From the NCBI GenBank assembly GCA_963931925.1, contig OZ007570.1, forward strand, positions 60,552,432 to 60,616,431: a DNA stretch of 64,000 nt. Reading direction: 5' to 3'. Positions 55,398-64,000 of the stretch are shown piece by piece. The DNA comes from Onchidella celtica. Its lineage: Eukaryota; Mollusca; Gastropoda; Systellommatophora; Onchidiidae. The notes under the pieces were generated by a model that had not been told where the DNA came from, did not search any database, and was given only the letters and a program-made list of their open reading frames with translations. Made by a program: the position numbers and the translations under genes. How positions within the stretch are numbered: position 1 is the stretch's first letter; each line of letters starts with the position of its first letter.

Positions 55398-55870
55398 GGG
55401 GACACGGTGGTCTAGAGGCAAGGTGCTCGCCTCTCATGCCGATGGTACCGAATTCAAATCCTGATCGGTGCAGGCATGTTGGAATTTTTTGGGATTTTTC
55501 TCATATTTTCCTGTCCCTGATCCTATGGTGGGTAGAATCGAGCACCTAGTCTTCTCGGAAAAGGCATAAAAACTCAGAAGACCCGTGTGCACGTTGCGCA
55601 CGTTAAAGATACCTTGGCAGTTGGAAATCGAAAAGAGCAGGCCGAAGAGGTCGCTGCCTGGGCAAAATTAAATAAAATTAATCCCTACCACTGCCCCCTT
55701 CACCCCTCTCCCCCCCCCCCCCAAAAAAAAAGAAACTCACCTACCAGCGCTGCACTGTGGCGGCGACTTGTCTGCTCCAGTTGTAACTGGGCTTCTATGG
55801 CACAAAGGCAAATTTCCCAAATGGGATTAAAGAAGAATACAAAATACAATGCAAAAAGAAATAATGAAAT
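55398..55870 (+). mobile_element. tRNA-derived SINE, family 1, copy D (full length)
   Basis: Same organisation as copy C. Perfect A box TGGTCTAGAGG (55408-55418) and a B box damaged at its first two bases. The body contains a small internal duplication (GTGCACGTTGCGCACGTTAA). It lies about 45 nt downstream of copy C in the same orientation. Confidence 0.9.
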
Positions 55871-57229
55871 ATAATAAATAATGTTTGCATACCTGAAATG
55901 ATAATAAACCAGCAAAAACTGCAAAATTCAAATCTCGGTAATTCCTTTGTAAATACAACCGCAGGGTCTATGCATCCGAATTTCCATAAACCATGCTAAA
56001 GCTACATCCTGTCTGAGATGATAAGCAGCCTCCCAAATTTGACCTCGAACCTCCACACAATGGCAGATACAATGGAAAGCCTAGCTATTTTACAAACTTT
56101 ATCTTTCATAGAATGTTACCATTTAGCATAACTAGAAGGCTGTTTTCAATTGATAAGTAATGAATTTGTAGTAGCTTTATCTTACAGGAAAGGAACAATA
56201 AATGCATTTACATGTAAAGCAAACCTCAAGTCCGTGACGTGAAGCTACGCCACAGATTGTTACCATATTTAGGAATTTAGATCAACTACAGGGGAACGAG
56301 AAGTGACAGATCATGTTGGAACACACGTATACTGTAAACATCTTTAAGTTTGGGGCCTATTCAATTGAAAACAAAGAAAAGATCAAAGGAATTCGCCGCT
56401 TTGAAAGAACGGTGCTGTGCAGAGACTTCAAATTCAAGATTTGTAGGGTCATGATAAATGTAACACTGCATGCAAAAATTCAGGACTCTGTATTTCGTAA
56501 TAGCTGAGAAAATCCAACTAAACCGTGATCACGCCTCGGTGAACGGACTATGGTAATACCTCCATAGGTAAGCGAGTTCATGATATTATTATGGTAATCC
56601 AAAGCACAAGAATTTAGACCTTTTTTTTTTGTAACAAAAACTACGCAGTTTATGCTCGCCGATGTCCCTGTTTTCCTGGCCGTACGTACGTCATACTTTG
56701 TTTCCACACCGCCTACACAGAGGAAAAAGCAGGTTATGTTTAACCGATCGTCGTGGGAACGAGATTGCCATATAATAAGAAGGTTTCAGTCGCTCCAGCC
56801 ATCGTGACCACAAATGTTATTCGGTGCAGCATTTATATCAGATTTTGGGGACCAAATTTTGTCACAAGAAACATTAGGAGAATTGGGTGTTTTTGCCAGA
56901 AAATGTGGGCCTTTCTTCTATAAAGATGATATCACATTGGACGTACCAACGTAATTTTAGTCAAGGCATAGGAAATTAGGAACAAAGTGCTCACCTATGG
57001 TTTTCTCTCGCCCTCTACCTAATTGGTAACAATTACTGTAATTCACAGAAATAATCATTCTCTTGTTAGTTTTTTTTTAAATGATGTTCTGAATCCCTCC
57101 CCCCCCCCCCCCCTCCATCCCCCGACCCCAACCTCGCCAAAAAAAATAGCCACAAGTCTGTTTTATGATCTAAGGCAGCTTTCTGCTAGTACTGAAAAGG
57201 CTTGCCTGATATTTATTTTTATAACAATT
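55871..57229. other. Non-coding interval
   Basis: AT-rich sequence with a C tract at about 57101-57115; no convincing exon or known repeat was recognised. Confidence 0.35.
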
Positions 57230-59090
57230 ATCTTTAGGGTAGTGCATAGGTAGGGAAGATATCCCCCGCCTATACACTAGACATCCCCTACCTCTTCACC
57301 TTGCATAAGTAGGGAAGATATCCCCTACTACTCACTTTGCATAGGTAAGGAAGGCATTGCCTGCCTATGCAATCCCTATGTGCAAAGTGCATAAGCAGAG
57401 AAGATATTTCTTGACTATTCACTTAGCTTAGGCTGGGAAAGCATATTTTTTAGGTCGGGAAGATATTTCTTGTGTAACACTTTGCTTAGACAGGGAAGAT
57501 ATTCCTTTCTTTTTGTGCTTTGCCTAGGTAAATTTGCGGCCGCGTTCGGGGGGGGGGGGGGCCTCGGTCTATTTGGGATAGCTATGAAAGTAACATTAGG
57601 TAATCACCATGTACCAGACTCATCACCCCGCTTTAAGAAGCCAAATCAGCGCTTATGCCCGTTACGACCCATTAGTGACAGCAAAACTGACCTACCTCTG
57701 TCAAAATATGGCAAAAAGAAAGAGCTGTATGAAGAATAGCGACCCCATAGATTTTCTGTTCTTCTTATGCTCCTTCAATTTATGTTCATGTATGAGGGGA
57801 CAATGAATTTGATAGGCTTTAATTTTAAGCCCATGGAACCAGAATGTAATTACATGTGTATTACTGTAAATGAGCATGGCACCTATGAAAAGTCCATAGT
57901 GGATCTACTGGGAGAGGAGCAAGGGGAACTAGCTCTTTCCTGCCTACTTAGGAAAACGTACAGTAAAGCACATGTACATACACGAAGAATACATCAGCAT
58001 TTAATTTGTTGAGGCACTTATAGGCCAAGCATTCCAGGGAATTTTCCAGCCAGCACTCCTACGTCAATCTGACATAGATTTGTGTAAGATATCCCCGTAG
58101 AGTAGGTAGGATTACCGTAGGGGTGGGTTCCCTACATCAAACAGACGTCGGCCAATGCTGTAAACAGCGGATCTACGAGGGAACCATGCCATAGCCTTGT
58201 GCAAACATCCTATACAAAGGTTAACCTTAGTGTTGCTGGCTGGAGTGATCAAACTTCGACTATGCAGTTGTTCGTCGACCGAACCCTTCACATTAATTTT
58301 CAGTTCATTCTTCACTAATTATATTACACGGGAGAGAAGAAACAAAAATTTTGAAACTATTTCTAGCCAGTATTTGCTTCTTGCCAGTGCAGTATTGTCC
58401 ACGCAGATTTTTTTTGTTTGTTTGTTTGTTTTGGTGAATAAAGAAATCGATTGATTAACAGCCCCCCCCCCCCCACACCCACCCACCCAACAAGTTCAGT
58501 AAGCGCATTGTTATGTTATAGACCATGCTGCCGCACCACGAGGTCGGCTTCCGTCTTGACTTTTCCCGCTCGGCGATGGAGCAGCGAGCCTTGGTCTCTG
58601 CGTTTTGCTTTGAGCGCGGTCGAGGCCGTTCGTCTGTCTCTTGTCTTTGCTGGCTCGCCGACTGATTCGAATGATTTTGATCTGCCGCCACCGGCTCGCC
58701 GACAACTAATTTTAGCGCGATTGAAATCAAATGAAATAAATTTATGGAAGTGCTTAGAGAGGGACATACACACCTGTCCCCCTCTAAGCAAGTGCTTACG
58801 GAGGGACACGAGCCCCTCTAAGAAATTGCCTACAGAGGGACACATATCCCGCTCTAAATGTATGCTTACAGAGGGACACATGCGCCCCCCCCCCCTTCTA
58901 AATGTGTGCTTACATTTACTACAGAGTGACACATCACATTATTTTAATGTCTCTAAGCACTTCCATTAATACCAATGACAATTCCACACGTTTAGTGATG
59001 ACGTAATTCACTATCTTCCCAACCTATGCAAAGAGCATAGAATAATAATGTTCCCTACTTAGGCACTTCCTATCTTTAGTGCACCACCTC
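57230..59090. mobile_element. Foldback-like element with subterminal tandem repeats
   Basis: The left side (about 57235-57530) has about six degenerate units of GTGCATAGGTAGGGAAGATATCCC. The right side (about 59005-59085) has two units in inverted orientation (TATCTTCCCAACCTATGCAAAG). Between them are tandem repeats at 58746-58964 and unrelated sequence, including an 82-codon frame at 57767-58012 of unknown nature. The superfamily and exact ends are unknown. Confidence 0.45.
58746..58964. repeat. Tandem repeat closed by an exact inverted repeat
   Basis: About five 35-45 nt units of AGTGCTTACRGAGGGACACA type with CCCCTCTAA spacers. The ends GGAAGTGCTTAGAGA (58746-58760) and TCTCTAAGCACTTCC (58950-58964) are perfect complements. 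Confidence 0.85.
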
Positions 59091-59929
59091 TCTCATCCTA
59101 ATCCCGTCTTTCGTATTCTTTTCGTTATATTTATTTCCATAACTGATTGCGAAGTAGTAATTGTCTCACACACACACACGCATCCTCTCCGTCTTGACTT
59201 TGGCGCCAGCCTACAAGGAACGAAACAAAAGGAAAAAGCCAGAAGAAAGAAAAAAAGGAGAGCAAGACCAGGATGAAGGCAGCTCACCAGGGGGGGTGGG
59301 GGGTGGGGGGGGGGGGGCTAAGAAAGCAAAGACAAGCAGAAAAACATCAATAATAACGAAACAAACAATTACACAAACAAGAAGAGTGAGGCGTAATTGC
59401 CAAGGGCTGCGATCCTCTTTAAGATAAAAATCTACAGTTACCGCCTTCAGTTCAAAAAAATTTGCTTTGTAAAGCAACCTGACCTTGACATTGTTGACAA
59501 GCACAGGTAGAAGCCCCCGCCCCCTCCTCCCCCCCCCCCTTTTTTTCCCATGGTAAACTATTTGTCGCTGTTTGAGATCAGCTTATTGAAGTTCTAAATA
59601 TATTATCGGCAAAACGTCAGGAGATCTTTAAAGTTAATTTACAACAACAACAAAAAAAAGTCACAATATATTGGGTCAAAGTATTACAAAATCTCCCATT
59701 TTGAGCTACATGTAGGCCCGTACAGGTAGGAAGAAGAATCCAGAGATCACGCAGTTTTATTGCCCCACGACAATAATGCATCACCGTCAAAGGGATTAGC
59801 TAAGGAGTTGGTGAAAGGTATAGGAATACGGGACTGATGGAAAAACTAAGTTGTGCACTTCTCAGTGTAAACTAACAGCCTCGGGAAGCAAAGACCGCAG
59901 AAAGATGAAAGGCAGCAGTATATGAGTAA

Positions 59930-60297
59930 AGAGCGCTTTTCGTGTGGGAAGTTTTCTAAAATTCCCGCTAGGCCAGACCAGATTCGTCAAGCTATCTGAC
60001 CTTGGGTTTGGGCAAAACGATTGGCTGATATAAATTTTTGAATCAGACAGTGTTCGACTACACTGATCTGAATGCATTGTTTGGTTATGGCGGCAGAATT
60101 TGAGCAAAGACAGTCAAAAGGTGAAAGTCACGCGGATGCTTGAAGAGGGCCTTTCGTGTGTGAAGATTTCTAAAGTTCCCAATTCATCAAGCGTTGCGAC
60201 CTTGGGGTTCTGCAAAACGATCGGCTGATGGTAGCTTTCTGAGTTAGACAGATTTTAAACTGCGGTGAACTGAATGCATTGTTTGGTTATGGCGTTA
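59930..60297 (+). repeat. Tandem duplication (202-nt period) interrupted by the Harbinger element
   Basis: Two units share CTTTTCGTGTG/CCTTTCGTGTG, CAAAACGAT.GGCTGAT and GAATGCATTGTTTGGTTATG. The second unit is interrupted after TTA at 60295-60297 and resumes at 63243. Confidence 0.85.
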
Positions 60298-60537
60298 AGC
60301 CCCCCACTCACGTACGTGCCAATGGAACAGGGTCAGGACTAGTGCCTCCCCCCACGCCGGGCCTGGGGAAATTTTTCCCCCTACACGTTGAGTCCCCAAC
60401 CCAGGATATTTTTCCGCGCCATTCAGGATGCAAATTTCCGCCGTTGCAAGCTGAATCACTTGAGCTGTCCACTCGACTTCTGTACTAACAGTTTACATTT
60501 TGTCTAGATTTTCTTCATTTTCACTCGATTACTGGTT

Positions 60538-60987
60538 TTGTTTTTTCTGAGGAAAATGTGGTCTGAATATGAAAGAGGTGTTTGTGGTCTAATTGCTTAT
60601 GCTTTGATACGAAGAAAAAAGAAATCAAGGGCATATGCAAGAAGGTACTGGACACAACAGTGGCTTCTTGATCGAAACATATTCACCCACACCAACTTGC
60701 TAAATGAGTTGAGGGTCTATCCTAGTGACTTTCACAACTACTTGCGCATGGATGAAGAGACATATTTGGAACTGTTGAGCCTTGTGACTCCTTTGATAGG
60801 AAGGGAAGACACAGTCATGAGGGCAGCTGTTTCCCCACATGAGAGAGTGACAGCTACATTGAGATTTCTCGCGACAGGCAGATCGTATGAAGACCTAAAA
60901 TTTTCAACGTGCATATCACCCCAAGCTTTGGGTCGGATCATTCCTGAGACGTGCAGGGCCATAAAAAGACAGATTGAAATTAATTAA
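60538..60987 (+). pseudogene. PIF/Harbinger transposase, N-terminal part only (copy 1)
   Basis: The frame encodes NYLRMDEETYLELLSLVTPL, AAVSPHERVTATLRFLATG, SYEDLKFSTCISPQALG and IIPETCRAIKRQIE. This is the region before the DDE nuclease domain in HARBI1-like transposases. It then stops; the catalytic part is missing and the sequence passes directly into the opposite-strand MADF gene. The ATG at 60556 is as likely a start as 60538. Without the nuclease core it cannot transpose the element by itself. Confidence 0.85.
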
Positions 60988-61424
60988 ATGAAAATGATAG
61001 ACCAAAAAATTCTAACCTTGTCTGCCATTTGAGTATCCAGAATTTGTGTCTCAAATGCATCACCGGTTGAGTAACCAATTTCCCGACCTTTTCTAGGTAT
61101 TTCCGAGTCGGAAATAAACAGCAAGTGATCAAAATAAAAAAGACTTGGTTCATATTGCTCCTCCAATCCAGAGAGCGAAACTTGAGAAGCCATCATTTTT
61201 TTCTGTTCTTTTCTCCATGATCCACGGAGGTTGGTGATCTTGCTAACAACTGTGTCCTTATTAGCCATGGGGTAAAATGACTTAACAAAGTTTGTAAGCT
61301 CATCATATGATTTCTCCCTCTTGATTTTGTTTGAATAATCTCTGCTTTTCACCTTCCAAAGACATTCATGAGCTCTATAATGTTCAATGAACTGAAGCGT
61401 CCTTTCCTTCGTCCAAGAAGCCAT
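60984..61424 (-). CDS. MADF/Myb-SANT-like DNA-binding protein of the Harbinger element (copy 1)
   Basis: Starting at MASWTKERTLQFIEHYRAHE, the frame has the three-helix MADF pattern (CLWKVKSRDYSNKIKREKSY, then KITNLRGSWRKEQKKM). Such proteins act as the DNA-binding partner of the transposase and help it reach its target. The frame is open for 147 residues. The last few residues run into the deletion junction with the transposase, so the true C-terminus may be lost. The start at 61424 is preferred over the ATG at 61526 because MASW begins the domain. It converges tail to tail with the transposase, overlapping by four bases. Confidence 0.75.
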   Translation of the reverse strand: MASWTKERTLQFIEHYRAHECLWKVKSRDYSNKIKREKSYDELTNFVKSFYPMANKDTVVSKITNLRGSWRKEQKKMMASQVSLSGLEEQYEPSLFYFDHLLFISDSEIPRKGREIGYSTGDAFETQILDTQMADKVRIFWSIIFI

Positions 61425-61426
61425 CT

Positions 61427-61990
61427 TCAAAGTTAATGTAATTATAGACTTGGTAGATAATTTTATTGCTAGGAAGATTTGTCTGTTGCAACAACGGTCG
61501 ATCAAACAAACTTGAAAAGGAAACAATCAAATGTGTGTCATATAGCATGAAGCCCAGAAATAGTATTCATTTGTTTCAGTTTCGGTTATAGGCTCAATAC
61601 TGGAGAACGATGACTGTACGTTGTTGCTTTCCAAGAATTGACACAATTCCAGGAATTCGCTTACGCGCTGCCTATGAAGAGAGAGCTCAGAGAGAGAGAG
61701 AGAGAGTTTGTGTGTGTGTTGGGAAGGGGGGGGGGGTCTACAAAGAATGCATATTCTCGGTGAAGGTTATTGTTGTGAACAGGCCTACTTCACGCATCCC
61801 ATGAACCGGGAACCAAAATAAAAATAAAATACAAATACAAATAAAACACTGCATTGAGTTCGTATTTGGTATCAAATCGACGGTAAATTTAACGTAGAAT
61901 CCGAATATGAAGTGAAACTAACAAAATTTTTAATTTTGTGTGTTTTTTTTACGCGGGCACTCCCTCAAAATCCTGGCCTGGGGTAAAAAT
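61427..61990. other. Copy 1 subterminal region of the Harbinger composite
   Basis: Bases 61853-61935 (TTTGGTATCAAATC, GGTAAATTTAACG) match 62839-62915 of copy 2. A GA/GT microsatellite and a G tract lie at 61690-61736. No gene was seen. Confidence 0.5.
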
Positions 61991-62204
61991 ATTCGGCTCT
62001 CCCCCCATACACGTACGAGCCAATGGATGGAAACCAGGCACCGCGCCTCACCTCGGGCCTGGCTCGGGGTTATTTTTGAACGGACACGCAACGGCCGCAC
62101 CTGGGGGTATTTTTTTCGCGCCAAATTAAAATCACTGCCTGTCTTTAGCTAGTCGCCGAGTCGACACTGGATCTAGAGGCTCATTCACGAACTCAGTGCC
62201 GACA

Positions 62205-62520
62205 GACAAACGACAGGCTGTCTGTGGACTAATTGTCTATCCTCTGCTAATGAAAAGAAAAAATGTAGGGCGAAAAATAGGACTTTCTGGTCCAAACAAT
62301 GGCTTCTACACCTTCACCCACACCAACCTTCTCAATAAGTTGTGGTTGTATCCTGGTGACTTTTACAACTACTTGCGTATGGATGAAGGAACCTACATGA
62401 GATTGTTGAACCTTTTAACTCATTTAATAGAAAAGCAGGACACTGTGATGAGATCGGCCATTTCCTCTCATGAACGGTAAAATTGACAGTCACTTTGAGG
62501 TTCCTTGCGACAGGGAGGCC
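62205..62520 (+). pseudogene. PIF/Harbinger transposase N-terminal remnant (copy 2)
   Basis: Encodes AVCGLIVYPLLMKRK, NYLRMDEGTYMRLLNLL and SAISSHER, then a stop codon. Homology continues past the stop (TVTLRFLATGRPY) to about 62520, where it joins reversed MADF sequence. The deletion point is earlier in the transposase than in copy 1. Confidence 0.8.
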
Positions 62521-62655
62521 ATACGTAGGATTTCTCCCTCTTTATCTTGTTGGGGGAATCCTTACTTTTCACTCTCCACAGGCAGTCATTACATGTATAA
62601 TTATAGTTCGATAAATTGCAATGTCCTTTCTTTTGACTACGAAGCCATTTTCACA
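62521..62655 (-). pseudogene. MADF remnant of the Harbinger element (copy 2)
   Basis: On the minus strand it starts MAS followed by a stop where copy 1 has Trp, then SKERTLQFIEL. After a further stop and a frame change it has WRVKSKDSPNKIKREKSY. It is clearly a decayed version of the 61424-60984 gene. Confidence 0.8.
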
Positions 62656-63019
62656 CAATTTCTAGACTGTAAAATCAACTGACTCTTCTCTAGGTTAGCA
62701 AAATGAACTACAACACACTACATACGCACGGGATACGAGTGACAGACACTCCCTTGTCTAGCCTAGTAGTAGTGTAGTACGAGGCGGATGACAGAACAAT
62801 AAATTGTCTTGCAAAATTTTAATTAAACATCGTACCGGCCCGGTGTTTTGTATCAAATTCATGGTAAATTTGACGCTGATTACGAATCTGAGGTCAAAAA
62901 AGCAAAAATGTAAAAAAAAATAATTTATTTTTACCCCACCACACCCCTCTACCTGCGGCCCGATGGAAAAATATATGGCAGAGCCTAAATTTCTGGCCCC
63001 GTGCCGCACCCCGGGCCCG

Positions 63020-63239
63020 GCCTCATGAAATCGGCCACACACGCAACGATTTTCGACGGTTTTGGAGATCCGGGGCCAGATCCGAGGCCAGATCCTTACG
63101 TGTGTGGGGCCCTGGACCTATTCCGCGCCTGGTTCCGCAACCTAGGAAATCGCCCACACACGCACGGTTTTTTGACAGTTTTGCAAAACCGAGGCGAGAA
63201 CCTAGGCCGGGAACGTACGTGAGTGGGGGGGGGGGGGCT
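63020..63239. repeat. Duplicated right-end subterminal repeats of the Harbinger element
   Basis: Two GC-rich units about 115 nt apart share GAAATCG.CCACACACGCA, GACGGTTTTGG/GACAGTTTTGC and TACGTGTGTGG/TACGTGAGTGG. Only the second forms the actual terminus. Confidence 0.7.
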
Positions 63240-63242
63240 TTA

Positions 63243-63562
63243 GAATTAGAGGTCGGAAGCAGATCTCGCAGGAAGGCGAAGGACAAGCGGATGACGTGTC
63301 AGATTCAGCTTTCTCGATACATCACGTCAGAGCCATGGTTACCACATTGGCTTTTTTGAAGCCAAATTCCAGAAATCTGGCTTTTTTTTTTTAAGATATG
63401 GTTTGCACAAGGAGCTTACATTATAGTGTAAGCTCCTTGGGTTTGCACCAGAAAATTCATTTGGCTTTTTCCTGGCTTTTTTCTTTATATGCAAAAAATT
63501 GTCTGCGCGAAAACTACATACCATCCTTCTTCTAAAGCATTTTCTTCCAAGAAAATATTTTT
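63243..63562. other. Flank between the Harbinger element and the LINE fragment
   Basis: It resumes the interrupted tandem unit (GAATTAGAG). About 65 nt (63268-63333) resemble 40180-40246. A 16-nt complementary pair (AAGGAGCTTACATTATAGTGTAAGCTCCTT) lies at 63409-63438. No gene was seen. Confidence 0.5.
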
Positions 63563-64000
63563 CATCATCATCATTGCCTTTCTCACCCTGGATCAGGGTA
63601 TAGGCCACCAACAAACACTTTCCATCCCTCTCTATCATGGGCCAGTCTCTTTACATTATTCCAAGTCTTTCCGCTTCGTTGCACATCATTTTCTCTGGCT
63701 CTTCTCCACGTTCCGCGCGGCCTTCCTCTTGATCTCTTGCCCTGGGGATTCCAATCCAATACCTTCTTCGTGATGCTGTTTCCTGGCCTCCTGAGAGTGT
63801 GGCCGATCCATCTCCATCGCCTCCTACCAATTTCCTCTCTGACTGGGCTCTGTCTTGTTCTTTTCCATACAATTTCATTGCTCACCTTGTCTGTCCATCT
63901 GATCTTAAGTAGCTTCCTCAAACATCTGTTGATGAAAACTTGGATTCTCTTTATGCAGGCCTGGGACGCATTCCAAGTCTCACATCCATACAACAGGACT
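63563..64000 (-). mobile_element. Second LINE, 3' part, running off the window end
   Basis: The minus-strand frame (63993-63583, 136 residues, open at the window edge) begins MYGCETWNASQACIKRIQVF and continues with LRKLLKIRWTDKVSNE, RRRWRWIGHTLRRPGNSITK and LDWNPQGKRSRGRPRGTWRR. This is the conserved C-terminal region of many invertebrate LINE reverse transcriptases. A short GAT-repeat tail follows the stop. The family differs from the LINE at 43.6 kb. Confidence 0.85.

Larger units (their letters stand above)
60298..63239. mobile_element. PIF/Harbinger transposon, composite of two deletion derivatives
   Basis: The terminal inverted repeats read AGCCCCCCACTCACGTACGT at the left and its complement, with a longer G run, at the right. 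The flanking 3-nt duplication is TTA (60295-60297 and 63240-63242), as expected for this superfamily. Inside lie two head-to-tail copies, each with a partial transposase on plus and a MADF-type gene or remnant on minus. A second left-end-like sequence (ACACGTACGAGCCAATGG) starts at about 61995. Both copies lack the transposase DDE core. Confidence 0.8.

Overview
This is AT-rich eukaryotic nuclear DNA with few genes and many transposable elements. Spliced exons, tRNA-derived SINEs, an APE-type LINE, a gypsy-like LTR element and PIF/Harbinger remnants rule out a prokaryote. The repeat families and the GPCR type suggest a marine lophotrochozoan, most likely a gastropod mollusc. That assignment is inference, because no taxonomic marker gene is present.

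Layout. 0-6.9 kb holds the 3' part of a plus-strand gene for a secreted ten-cysteine protein of the prokineticin/astakine (AVIT/colipase-like) type. It is split over two exons separated by a 5.9 kb intron that carries a SINE. 9.1-10.4 kb holds an apparently intronless class A GPCR on the minus strand. 11-29 kb is non-coding DNA with two possible orphan exons (14.1 and 18.1 kb), two MITE families each present twice, a 40-nt perfect inverted repeat and scattered SINE pieces. 29.8-31.0 kb is a GA-rich minisatellite. 31-43 kb holds a 52-nt direct repeat, a foldback element with 75-nt arms, hAT-like terminal sequences and a GC-rich duplicated block.

43.6-63.2 kb is a transposon graveyard with some very young members. 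It contains: a full-length LINE with an intact 1075-aa reading frame and a 14-nt target-site duplication; a 6.3 kb LTR retrotransposon with near-identical 797-nt LTRs and a 5-nt target duplication, whose pol domains are deleted and in the wrong order; two adjacent SINEs; a foldback-like element with subterminal tandem repeats; and a 2.9 kb PIF/Harbinger element made of two deletion derivatives head to tail inside one pair of terminal repeats. The window ends in the 3' part of a second LINE on the minus strand.

The main points of interest are the split prokineticin-like gene, the domain-permuted but recently inserted LTR element with a duplicated primer-binding site, and the tandem Harbinger dimer whose empty insertion site survives in the neighbouring tandem repeat. 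All functional calls come from reading motifs by eye; no database search was run.
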